A stretch of DNA of 7,176 bases. Source: Actinomycetota bacterium (GTDB lineage: Bacteria; Actinomycetota; Thermoleophilia; Gaiellales; Gaiellaceae). Of this stretch, positions 1 through 5,837 are shown piece by piece. The position numbers and the translations under genes are program-made. Under the pieces are notes generated by a model. That model saw nothing but the letters and a program-made list of their open reading frames with translations. It searched no databases and was not told the DNA's origin. Location of the stretch: positions 1 through 7,176 of the forward strand of contig JACCTK010000326.1 of the NCBI GenBank assembly GCA_013812465.1, written 5' to 3'. Within the stretch, counting starts at the first letter, position 1; each line of letters opens with the position of its first letter.

Positions 1-101
1 TATTTCCCGAGAATGCCGACGAGATTGGCTGTCGCCTTGAGGTCGACCGCTGCCTTCCGCCGCGGCTGGATCGCGCGCCTGACCGCGTCGCCGGTCTTCA
101 C
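1..101 (-). CDS. trkH: Potassium uptake channel subunit TrkH, N-terminal 33 codons only
   Basis: This is a partial gene that runs off the left edge of the window. A GTG at 101-99 shares its last two bases with the TGA stop of trkA (GTGA overlap), and the frame stays open to position 1. The 33 visible residues begin VKTGDAVRRAI, continue through a basic stretch (RRKAAVDLKAT), and end in ANLVGILGK, where a first membrane helix would begin. A short basic cytoplasmic leader followed by a helix is usual for TrkH/TrkG channels. The main support is context: TrkA is the cytoplasmic gating subunit of TrkH, and the two are often adjacent. The four-base overlap predicts translational coupling, with TrkA made first. 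The channel filter regions lie outside the window, so the family call rests on context and a short N-terminus. Confidence 0.6.
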   Translation of the reverse strand, partial: MKTGDAVRRAIQPRRKAAVDLKATANLVGILGK

Positions 102-1423
102 AGCGCGTTGACGACCCGGGGCGCGTCCGCCGCCTGGGTGAAGACGATCACGCGGTCCCCGGCCTGGAGCACATCGCTGCCGTGCGGGAAGATCGCAGAG
201 CCGTTCCGGACGACTGCGCCGATGAGCGCACCGCGCACGGGCATCTCCTTGAACGACTTCCCGATGTACTCACTGGTGTCGCGCAAGGTGACGTCGATCA
301 CCTCGTAGCGGTTGCCTTCGAGCAGCGCCACCTGCTTCGTCCTCGGGTCGTGCGCGAAGCGGATGATCTCCTCGGCTGTCACCGCGCGCGGGTTCACCGA
401 GACGTCGATTCCGGCGTGCTCGAATGCCTCCGTCGACACCGGCTCGTGCGCGATGCCGATCGTGAACTTGACGCCGTGGACCTCCCCAAGTGACGCCGCG
501 TAGAGATTCTTCGCGTCGTCGCGCATGGCGAAGATCGCCGCGTTCGTCTGCCCGATCCGCTCGCGCTCGAGGAAGTCGGGATCGACTCCGGTCGCGTTGT
601 ATACACGCGCGTCGGGCAGCGCTTCGGCAACCGCGCGCGCTATCTCCGGAGACGCCTCTATCATCCGCACCCGGATGCCCTGCTCGAGGAGAACGCGGGC
701 GATCGCCGAGCCGACGCGCCCGGCGCCGTAGATAACGACGTCGCGGACCGCTGCCCCCTCCGGGGCGAGGAGCGCGCTCCAGGCTTGCGCGGCCTCCGGC
801 GAGCCGATGACGACGATTCGGTCTCCTGCGCGAATGACCTCATTCCCGCCCGGGAGCAGCATCTGGTCACCGCGGATGACCGCGGCGACCTTCGAATCGC
901 GCGGGATTTTCGCATCTCGGAGCGGAATCCCGAGCACGTCCTCGGACGCGCGCTCCTCGACGTCGAACTCGACGATCTGCACCTGCCCCTCCGCGAAGAT
1001 GTCGGTCTGACGAGCGGCGGGGACGCCGATGATCCGGCTGATCGCATGGGCCGTCTCCAGCTCGGAGCAGACGACGAAGTCGACGTCGAGCTGCCCCACG
1101 CGCCAGAGCTCCACGTACTCCACGTTGGACGTGCGGATCACGGTTGTGGCGTTTCGGGCCTCGCGACGCGCGAACATGCCGGCGACGAGATTGACCTCGT
1201 CCCGGGAGGTGCAAGCGATCACGAGGTCGGCGTTCTGCACCCCCGCCGCGGCCAGAACGCGCCTGCTCGTCCCATCACCCTCGACCGTCGCGACGTCGTA
1301 GCGCTCGGCGAGCGCGGCCAGTCGCGAGGGCTCGGTGTCGAGAACCGTGATCTCGTGATCCGTGTGGAGCGCTTCGACGACCGCGAAGCCGACCTGGCCC
1401 GCTCCGATGAGGAAGATCCGCAT
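98..1423 (-). CDS. trkA: Trk system potassium uptake regulatory subunit TrkA (two RCK domains)
   Basis: This 441-residue cytoplasmic protein is the nucleotide-binding gating ring subunit of a Trk potassium importer. It has the full duplicated architecture: an RCK_N Rossmann domain with G7-x-G9-xx-G12 and acidic D29 at the end of the second strand, an RCK_C domain at about 145-220, a second RCK_N with GAGRVG at 233-238 and E256, and a second RCK_C at about 365-441. The two glycine motifs and following acidic residues fit NAD(H) binding, known in this family to control TrkH gating. The length matches typical TrkA of about 450-460 residues. The ATG at 1423 places the first glycine motif close to the N-terminus, as is usual; a weak GAGAG lies just upstream. 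The gene is divergent from the sugar dehydrogenase gene, separated by 55 bp, and overlaps the start of trkH. Confidence 0.93.
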   Translation of the reverse strand: MRIFLIGAGQVGFAVVEALHTDHEITVLDTEPSRLAALAERYDVATVEGDGTSRRVLAAAGVQNADLVIACTSRDEVNLVAGMFARREARNATTVIRTSNVEYVELWRVGQLDVDFVVCSELETAHAISRIIGVPAARQTDIFAEGQVQIVEFDVEERASEDVLGIPLRDAKIPRDSKVAAVIRGDQMLLPGGNEVIRAGDRIVVIGSPEAAQAWSALLAPEGAAVRDVVIYGAGRVGSAIARVLLEQGIRVRMIEASPEIARAVAEALPDARVYNATGVDPDFLERERIGQTNAAIFAMRDDAKNLYAASLGEVHGVKFTIGIAHEPVSTEAFEHAGIDVSVNPRAVTAEEIIRFAHDPRTKQVALLEGNRYEVIDVTLRDTSEYIGKSFKEMPVRGALIGAVVRNGSAIFPHGSDVLQAGDRVIVFTQAADAPRVVNAL

Positions 1424-1466
1424 CTCTCGAGCGCGAAGCGTACTCCGGTGACCGGGCGGGGGCAGC

Positions 1467-1472
1467 TACCTT
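1467..1472 (+). promoter_or_regulatory. Possible -10 element (TACCTT) for a leaderless dehydrogenase mRNA
   Basis: TACCTT matches the actinobacterial TANNNT -10 pattern and ends exactly six bases before the GTG at 1479, so transcription would start on or next to the start codon. No well-placed Shine-Dalgarno precedes the GTG. I do not see a convincing -35. The same geometry appears at 2802-2807 and 3626-3631. This is inferred from pattern and spacing only. Confidence 0.35.
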
Positions 1473-1478
1473 GAATCG

Positions 1479-2564
1479 GTGCGTCTCTTCGTGTTCTGCG
1501 CTCTCCTGGCCAGCCTCGCCGCGCTTGCGGGTTGCGGCGCCGCGCGCGAGCAGGGGCCGGCCGCGGTGAGCGCCTTCCAGCTGAAGCCGTTCGCACGCGG
1601 GTTCGAGGCGCTGGTTCTCGTGACGCACGCCCCGGGCGAGCCGAAGACCCTCTATGTGGTCGAGCAACCCGGCCGCGTCCTACGCGTGCGAGCGGGCAAG
1701 CGCACAGTGTTCATGGATGTTCGGCGCGACGTCGCGTTCGGTGGCGAGCAGGGCCTCCTCGGGCTCGCGTTCCACCCGGAATACGCACGGAACAGGCTTC
1801 TCTACGTGGCGTACACCTCCCGCCAGGGCCGAAACACCGTCGTCCGCTACCGCTCGAACGAACGAGCGGCTGTTCGGTCGAGCCGGAAGGTGCTCCTCTC
1901 CGTGCCCGACCCGTACTCGAATCACAACGGCGGCCAACTTGCGTTCGGCAAGGACGGCATGCTGTATACGACGGTCGGCGACGGGGGATCCGGAGGCGAC
2001 CCCGAGGACCGGGCGCAGAACCTGGACACGTTGTTCGGCAAGCTGCTCCGCCTCGATGTCTCGAAGCCGGGCGCCGACTGGAATATCGCGGGACTTGGTC
2101 TCCGAAACGCCTGGCGGTTCTCCTTCGACCGCGCGACCGGCGATCTCTATCTCGGCGACGTCGGCCAAGGGGAGATCGAGGAGGTCGACTTCACGCCTCG
2201 TCGGAGCCCTGGGCTCGAGAACTACGGCTGGGATCTCTACGAAGGCTCCCGGCGCTTCGAGGACGGCCAGCCGAGAGCGGGCAAGCTCGTCTTTCCGCTG
2301 TACGAGTACGGGCGCAGCGAGGGCAACTGCAGCGTCATCGGTGGCTACGTCTATCGGGGCTCGGCGCGGCCGGCCGAACGGGGCCGCTACATCTTCGGCG
2401 ACTACTGCAGCGGGATCGTCTGGAGCCTGGAGGTCCGCACGGGCGCCGCGCGAGACGTGCGCCGCGAGCCCTTCCGCATCCAGGGGCTGACCTCGTTTGG
2501 CGAGGGCTCGAACGGCGAGCTCTACGCCACCGCGCAAGACGGCGTCATCTATCGGCTGACGTAG
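1479..2564 (+). CDS. PQQ-type soluble sugar dehydrogenase family lipoprotein (GSDH/YliI-like)
   Basis: This 361-residue predicted lipoprotein has a signal peptide at 1-18 and a lipobox L16-A17-G18-C19, so it should be anchored on the outer face of the membrane. The rest is a six-bladed beta-propeller of the glucose/sorbosone dehydrogenase family. Visible family motifs are GGEQGLLGLAFHP (88-100), NHNGGQLAFG (148-157) with H149 at the position of the catalytic base, GDGG (167-170), FGKLLRLDV (186-194), LRNAWRFSFD (208-217), GDVGQGEIEEVDF (226-238) and NYGW (248-251). Family members oxidise aldose sugars with PQQ as cofactor, but the substrate cannot be read from sequence. C284 and C310 could form a disulfide. 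The GTG start is chosen because it opens the signal peptide directly. The gene converges on the coiled-coil gene with a 12-bp gap and no visible terminator. Confidence 0.88.
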   Translation: MRLFVFCALLASLAALAGCGAAREQGPAAVSAFQLKPFARGFEALVLVTHAPGEPKTLYVVEQPGRVLRVRAGKRTVFMDVRRDVAFGGEQGLLGLAFHPEYARNRLLYVAYTSRQGRNTVVRYRSNERAAVRSSRKVLLSVPDPYSNHNGGQLAFGKDGMLYTTVGDGGSGGDPEDRAQNLDTLFGKLLRLDVSKPGADWNIAGLGLRNAWRFSFDRATGDLYLGDVGQGEIEEVDFTPRRSPGLENYGWDLYEGSRRFEDGQPRAGKLVFPLYEYGRSEGNCSVIGGYVYRGSARPAERGRYIFGDYCSGIVWSLEVRTGAARDVRREPFRIQGLTSFGEGSNGELYATAQDGVIYRLT

Positions 2565-2576
2565 TCAGAGAGAGCG

Positions 2577-2795
2577 CTAGCCGGTCCGGCGGCGCACACG
2601 CGGGGGCGTCTGCCCGAGCGCCGCGTACGCGAGAGCGTTCAGCGACTCGTTGAGCTGGCGAAGCTCGCCCGCCAGCAGCAGGAAGCCCTCCTGCTGCGCG
2701 GTCGTCCTGTTCAAGCGCTCGAGCTCCTCCGCGATCCGATCCAGGCGCTCGAGCAACGCGTCCAGCTGCCGGTCTCCCACGTCTCTCTGCTCCAT
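2577..2795 (-). CDS. Small hypothetical coiled-coil protein
   Basis: I do not recognise a named family for this 72-residue protein. Residues about 8-55 are rich in Leu, Glu, Arg and Gln with leucines at heptad-like spacing (LDALLERLDRIAEELERL, then ELRQLNESLNAL). That predicts one or two amphipathic helices forming a coiled coil. The tail is basic (RVRRRTG). There is no signal peptide or membrane segment. The ATG at 2795 lies nine bases after the stop of the HAD-like gene, so it is probably the last gene of that minus-strand run. A GAGG is present but only one base from the ATG, too close for normal use. A TAGAAT six bases upstream could give an internal leaderless transcript. The coding call rests on the coherent heptad pattern and tight packing between neighbours. 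Confidence 0.65.
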   Translation of the reverse strand: MEQRDVGDRQLDALLERLDRIAEELERLNRTTAQQEGFLLLAGELRQLNESLNALAYAALGQTPPRVRRRTG

Positions 2796-2801
2796 GCCTC
2801 G

Positions 2802-2807
2802 ATTCTA
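2802..2807 (-). promoter_or_regulatory. Possible -10 element (TAGAAT) for the coiled-coil gene
   Basis: On the minus strand TAGAAT, close to the consensus TATAAT, ends six bases before the ATG at 2795. Its TAG is also the stop codon of the upstream HAD-like gene. The spacing would put the transcription start at the ATG, giving a leaderless mRNA. No -35 is evident. The site may be coincidental if the gene is only read from the upstream operon. Confidence 0.35.
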
Positions 2808-3266
2808 CGCAGCGCCCTGCTCGAGGAGCTCGGCGCGACTTCTGACGACGACTGCGTCGGCCCCCAGTCGCTCTAGGAGCCGGTCGAGCGCGCCGGCACC
2901 CGCCTCCACCGCTACCAGTCGACGACTCGCTCCCAGTTGCTCGAGCGCCACCCTCGCCAACGGCTCGGGAGCGTCGGTGAACACCCCCAGCTCACGACCC
3001 GTGGCCGCGAGCGCCCTCAGAGCCGCACTCGTCTGGGCATTGCGTCGTACGTACACGGCTGCCCGCTCCTCGGCGAATCGCTCGAGCAGGACGCGCCAGT
3101 TGCCACCGCCCCGCTCATCGAGCTCCGCTGCCGCCTCGCCTCGGTCGAGCGGCAGAGCGCTCGCATCGACGCCGAGAAGATCTGACGCGGAGATGACCCA
3201 GTCGTTCCAGAGCCCTCGTGTGTCGCCGAGCGCGCCGTCGAGGTCGATCGCCACCCCGACGGTCAT
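2805..3266 (-). CDS. HAD-superfamily-like protein with eroded catalytic motifs
   Basis: This 153-residue protein has a haloacid dehalogenase-like layout. Motif I is VAIDLDGALGDT at residues 5-16, with both aspartates (D8, D10), but Ala stands where the usual DxDGT carries Thr. Motif II is LGVFTDAP (93-100), with T97 as the Ser/Thr. There is no lysine anywhere in the protein, so the usual motif III Lys is missing. The C-terminal ADAVVVRSRAEL (136-147) lacks the GDxxxD pattern of motif IV. It is also shorter than the usual 200-230 residues. It could be a non-catalytic HAD fold, a binding protein, or an enzyme with Arg replacing Lys. The ATG at 3266 is chosen because it places motif I at the N-terminus and overlaps the VanZ-like stop (ATGA), predicting coupled translation. 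Confidence 0.75.
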   Translation of the reverse strand: MTVGVAIDLDGALGDTRGLWNDWVISASDLLGVDASALPLDRGEAAAELDERGGGNWRVLLERFAEERAAVYVRRNAQTSAALRALAATGRELGVFTDAPEPLARVALEQLGASRRLVAVEAGAGALDRLLERLGADAVVVRSRAELLEQGAA

Positions 3267-3619
3267 GAAGCCATACGCCGCTTGCGGGTGACCCCCTGCC
3301 AGAGCAGGAGGCCGCACGCGACCCCGACAATGTCGATCGCCACGTCGAGCGGCGCGCCCACGCGTCCAGGAACGACCATCTGGTGCAGCTCGTCGCTCAC
3401 CGCATAGAGGGCCCCCAGCGCGAACGCGGCCACTACTCGATCGAGCGCGCGCAGGAGCAACGCTCCGAGCACGCCGAACTCGGCCGCATGCGCAAGCTTG
3501 CGCAGGACGAGATCCCAGCCGCCAAGCCCGGTCCCGAGATCCGGAACCGACGAGAACGCGAAGATCACGCTCGCCCAGGCGACGACCGGGAGCCACAGGC
3601 GCGCGAATGACCCGGACAC
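3263..3619 (-). CDS. VanZ-like family membrane protein
   Basis: This 118-residue integral membrane protein has about four helices (roughly 7-24, 43-58, 62-78 and 92-108). The VanZ-like motifs are clear: RKLAHAAEFGVLG at 40-52 (K41, H44, E47), the central SDELHQ at 75-80, PGR at 84-86, and D92 and D96 just before the last helix. VanZ itself confers low-level teicoplanin resistance, but most family members are uncharacterised and there is no van cluster here, so resistance should not be assumed. The start is GTG at 3619, with no Shine-Dalgarno; a TATCAT six bases upstream suggests a leaderless mRNA. The stop overlaps the start of the HAD-like gene. It is divergent from the B12 operon, with its promoter region next to the riboswitch. 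Confidence 0.88.
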   Translation of the reverse strand: MSGSFARLWLPVVAWASVIFAFSSVPDLGTGLGGWDLVLRKLAHAAEFGVLGALLLRALDRVVAAFALGALYAVSDELHQMVVPGRVGAPLDVAIDIVGVACGLLLWQGVTRKRRMAS

Positions 3620-3625
3620 CGTCCG

Positions 3626-3631
3626 ATGATA
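3626..3631 (-). promoter_or_regulatory. Possible -10 element (TATCAT) for the VanZ-like gene
   Basis: Read on the minus strand, TATCAT differs from TATAAT at one base and ends exactly six bases before the GTG at 3619, predicting a leaderless transcript. The same bases on the plus strand (GATGAT at 3625-3630) could serve as a weak -10 for the riboswitch transcript, so this short stretch may hold back-to-back promoters. No clear -35 is visible for either direction. Confidence 0.4.
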
Positions 3632-3796
3632 GGCTCGGCCTCGATCAAGAGGAGCACGGTGAGGGAACCCGGTGCGAGTCCGGGACGGTCCCGCCGCTGT
3701 AAGGGGAGTTGCTCACCCGCCACGACGCCACTGGCCGCACAGGCTGGGAAGGCGGCGGGGGAGGGAGCCCCGAGTCAGAAGACCTGCCGCGCCTCC
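3631..3796 (+). promoter_or_regulatory. Cobalamin (adenosylcobalamin-type) riboswitch aptamer
   Basis: The conserved core is unmistakable. GGGAA (3663-3667) is followed by CCCGG (3668-3672) pairing with CCGGG (3680-3684) around a GGTGCGAGTCC segment, then GTCCCGCCGCTGTAA (3688-3702), the B12-box region. GCCACTG lies at 3727-3733, GGGAAGGC at 3746-3753, and the 3' core AGTCAGAAGACCTGCC at 3773-3788. A short CCTC/GAGG hairpin (3639-3642 with 3649-3652) and a CGGC/GCCG closing helix (3636-3639 with 3786-3789) are plausible for the outer stems, but they share base 3639, so the outer ends are approximate. It sits directly upstream of a B12 importer, the classic target. It should sense intracellular cobalamin and reduce importer expression when the ligand is plentiful. 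Confidence 0.95.
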
Positions 3797-3826
3797 GACA
3801 TAACCGAACCCCTCGCGGAAGGGAGG
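3792..3826 (+). promoter_or_regulatory. Riboswitch expression platform with btuF ribosome-binding site
   Basis: GGGAGG at 3821-3826 is a strong Shine-Dalgarno, five bases before the GTG at 3832. CCTCC at 3792-3796, immediately after the aptamer core, is perfectly complementary to GGAGG at 3822-3826 and could mask it. A smaller alternative hairpin, CCCT (3810-3813) with AGGG (3820-3823), covers part of the same site. There is no T-run that would mark an intrinsic terminator. This points to control of translation initiation rather than transcription termination. The pairing is seen in the sequence; the switching direction is inferred from known cobalamin riboswitches. Confidence 0.6.
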
Positions 3827-3831
3827 ATTCA

Positions 3832-4770
3832 GTGCTTCGCACGTCCATCTTCGCCGCAGCAGCGCTCATGGCGGCGCTCCTCGTACTCGTCTCCGGAGCC
3901 ACCGCCGGCCAGCCTGCCTTGCAACAGACTGTTACAAGGAACACGTCAGCGGCCTCGTTCCCGGTCACGATCACCACCGCCGCCGGCAAGGTCACGATCC
4001 GGAAGAGACCCGCGCGTATCGTCTCGCTCTCCCCGACGGCGACCGAGTCGCTCTTCGCGATCGGCGCCGGCTCGCAGGTCGTTGCCGTCGACGATCAGTC
4101 CGACTACCCGAAGACCGCGCCGAAGACGACGCTGTCCGGCTTCACGCCGAACGTCGAGGCGATCGTCGCGTATCGCCCGGATCTCGTGGTCGCCTCATAC
4201 GACCCGAAAGCGCTCGTGAGCGCGCTCGACCGGCTCGGAATCCCGGTGATCCTGCACGCTCCGGCGACGAGCTTCAAAGGCGCCTACCAGCAGATCCGCC
4301 AGCTCGGGATGGTGACCGGCCGCGAACCGGCCGCCGCCCGCGTGATCGGCGGGATGAAGTCGAAGATCGGCAAGATCGTCAAGGCGTCACGATCTCGCGC
4401 GAGCGGCCTCTCCGTCTACCACGAGATCAGCCCGGACTTCTATTCGGCCTCGACGAAGTCGTTCGTGGGGAAGGTCTACGCGACGCTCGGCCTCGAGAAC
4501 ATCGCGGACGCGGCCGACTCCGCGGGGACGGGCTTTCCGCAGCTCTCGGCGGAGTACATCGTCTCGGCCAGCCCCGACCTGATCGTTCTCGCCGACACCG
4601 TTTGCTGTGGCCAGAAGCCGTCGACCGTCGCCTCGCGGCCGGGCTGGGATCGCATCAGCGCCGTCCGCACGGGGTCGATCGTCCGCATCGACGACTCGAT
4701 CGCGTCGCGCTGGGGGCCGCGGCTCGTGAGCTTCTTCCGGGCGATGTCGTCCGCGCTCGCCCGCCTGTAA
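3832..4770 (+). CDS. btuF: Vitamin B12 ABC transporter substrate-binding protein BtuF
   Basis: This 312-residue extracytoplasmic binding protein of the BtuF/FhuD class has a Sec-type signal peptide at about 1-26, followed by the two-lobed fold. ARIVSLSPTATESLFAIGAG (61-80) is the typical first-lobe opening, with E72 in the position that in E. coli BtuF contacts the permease. VEAIVAYRPDLVVAS (108-122) is also family-typical, and a long linking helix follows at about 162-185. The second lobe holds SPDLIVLADTVCCGQKP (247-263) with a Cys pair C258-C259, then RPGWDRISAVRTG and ASRWGPR near the end. No lipobox cysteine is present, which is unusual for a binding protein in a Gram-positive cell. The GTG start is chosen for its GGGAGG site and because the longer in-frame opening would run through the riboswitch. 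B12 specificity rests on the riboswitch. Confidence 0.9.
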   Translation: MLRTSIFAAAALMAALLVLVSGATAGQPALQQTVTRNTSAASFPVTITTAAGKVTIRKRPARIVSLSPTATESLFAIGAGSQVVAVDDQSDYPKTAPKTTLSGFTPNVEAIVAYRPDLVVASYDPKALVSALDRLGIPVILHAPATSFKGAYQQIRQLGMVTGREPAAARVIGGMKSKIGKIVKASRSRASGLSVYHEISPDFYSASTKSFVGKVYATLGLENIADAADSAGTGFPQLSAEYIVSASPDLIVLADTVCCGQKPSTVASRPGWDRISAVRTGSIVRIDDSIASRWGPRLVSFFRAMSSALARL

Positions 4771-4775
4771 TTCCG

Positions 4776-5837
4776 ATGAACGCCACCGCCGTCCGGGCCA
4801 CCGCGGTCCGCCCCCGCGGCATCGCTCCGGTGTGGGCAGGCGCGGCGGTGGCGTTCCTCCTCGGGTCGATCGCGATCGGCGTGGCCGTGGGGCCGATCGA
4901 CCTCGGTCTCGAGGGAATCTCGAGCTCACTTGGGGAACGCCTGCGCATACCGGGAATCACGTCGTCGCTCTCGAGGACGGAGGAGTCGATCCTGTGGGAG
5001 ATCCGCATGCCGCGCGTGGTGCTCGCGGCAGTCGTCGGCGGGATGCTGTCGCTCGCAGGAGCGACCTACCAGGGCGTCTTTCGCAATCCGCTCGTCGATC
5101 CGTACCTGCTCGGTGTGGCTGCCGGCGCCGGGCTCGGCGCGACTCTCGCGATCGCGTACCTGCCGGACGGGCTCCGGGGCCAGCAGGCGCTGCCGGCGGC
5201 CGCATTCGTCGGCGGCGCTCTGGCCGTCTTTCTCACCTACTCGGTGGGCCGCTCGACGGGCCGAGGGCGAGACACCACGACCCTCGTCCTCGCCGGGGTG
5301 ACGGTCGCATCCTTCTTCACGGCCCTGCAGACATTCGTGCAACAGCAGAACGCCGACACGCTCCAGCAGGTCTACACGTGGATCCTGGGCAGCATTCCGA
5401 GCTCGGGCTGGAGCGACGTCGTGCTCGTCCTCCCGTATGTCGCGCTCGCCACCGTCGTCATCCTCGTCTATCGCCGGGTCGTGGACGTGCTGAGCCTCGG
5501 TGACGAGGAGGCCGCGAGCCTCGGGGTCGACGTCGGCCGAGTCCGGCTCATCCTGGTCGTCGCCGCGACCGTTGGAACCGCGGCCGCGGTCGCCATCTGC
5601 GGTCTCATCGGATTCGTCGGGATCATCGTCCCGCACGCGATTCGCATGGTCGCCGGGGTCGGATACCGGGCGCTGCTCCCGTTGTCGGTGATCGTCGGCG
5701 CAGGGTTCCTGGTGCTCGCAGACGTCATCGCTCGAACTGCGCTCTCGCCCGCGGAGATCCCGCTCGGCATCGTGACCGCGTTCTTCGGCGCGCCCTTCTT
5801 CGCTCTGGTGCTGCGGACGAGCCGGGGCGCCGCCTGA
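4776..5837 (+). CDS. btuC: Vitamin B12 ABC transporter permease BtuC (FecCD family)
   Basis: This 353-residue polytopic membrane protein is the permease of the importer and belongs to the FecCD/BtuC family, whose members have about ten helices. Family hallmarks are IRMPRVVLAAVVGGMLSLAG (76-95), RNPLVDPYLLGVAAGAGLGA (103-122), the WILGS segment (202-206), LSLGDEEAASLGVDV at 239-253, which is the cytoplasmic loop contacting the ATPase, GLIGFVGIIVPHAIR (276-290), and the final helices with EIPLGIVTAFFGAPFFALVLR (327-347). The ATG at 4776 is five bases after the btuF stop. No Shine-Dalgarno is visible, so translation is probably coupled to btuF. The next gene appears to begin within this stop codon. 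Length and motifs show an intact permease. Confidence 0.92.
   Translation: MNATAVRATAVRPRGIAPVWAGAAVAFLLGSIAIGVAVGPIDLGLEGISSSLGERLRIPGITSSLSRTEESILWEIRMPRVVLAAVVGGMLSLAGATYQGVFRNPLVDPYLLGVAAGAGLGATLAIAYLPDGLRGQQALPAAAFVGGALAVFLTYSVGRSTGRGRDTTTLVLAGVTVASFFTALQTFVQQQNADTLQQVYTWILGSIPSSGWSDVVLVLPYVALATVVILVYRRVVDVLSLGDEEAASLGVDVGRVRLILVVAATVGTAAAVAICGLIGFVGIIVPHAIRMVAGVGYRALLPLSVIVGAGFLVLADVIARTALSPAEIPLGIVTAFFGAPFFALVLRTSRGAA

Noticed and set aside
785..1474. A 229-codon plus-strand open frame opposite trkA.
   Set aside because: TrkA motifs are complete on the minus strand, and the plus frame is rich in Asp, Arg and His with no domain.
1850..1869. A perfect 7-bp hairpin, CCGCTCG/CGAGCGG with a 6-base loop.
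   Set aside because: It lies inside the dehydrogenase coding sequence and encodes ordinary residues; one such stem is expected by chance in GC-rich DNA.
1680..2537. A 285-codon minus-strand open frame opposite the sugar dehydrogenase.
   Set aside because: The plus strand carries unmistakable propeller motifs, and the antisense product has no recognisable domain.
3263..3619. The VanZ-like gene as a glycopeptide resistance determinant.
   Set aside because: Most VanZ-like proteins are not tied to resistance, and no vanHAX-type genes are present.
3709..3831. A longer in-frame start for btuF at 3709.
   Set aside because: It would translate the riboswitch core (GCCACTG, AGTCAGAAGACC) and place a hydrophilic stretch before the signal peptide. 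GTG 3832 has a strong GGGAGG and opens the signal peptide.
4602..4775. A longer in-frame start for btuC at 4602, inside btuF.
   Set aside because: It would overlap btuF by about 170 bases and add an Arg-rich out-of-frame translation of btuF. ATG 4776 gives a normal FecCD N-terminus.
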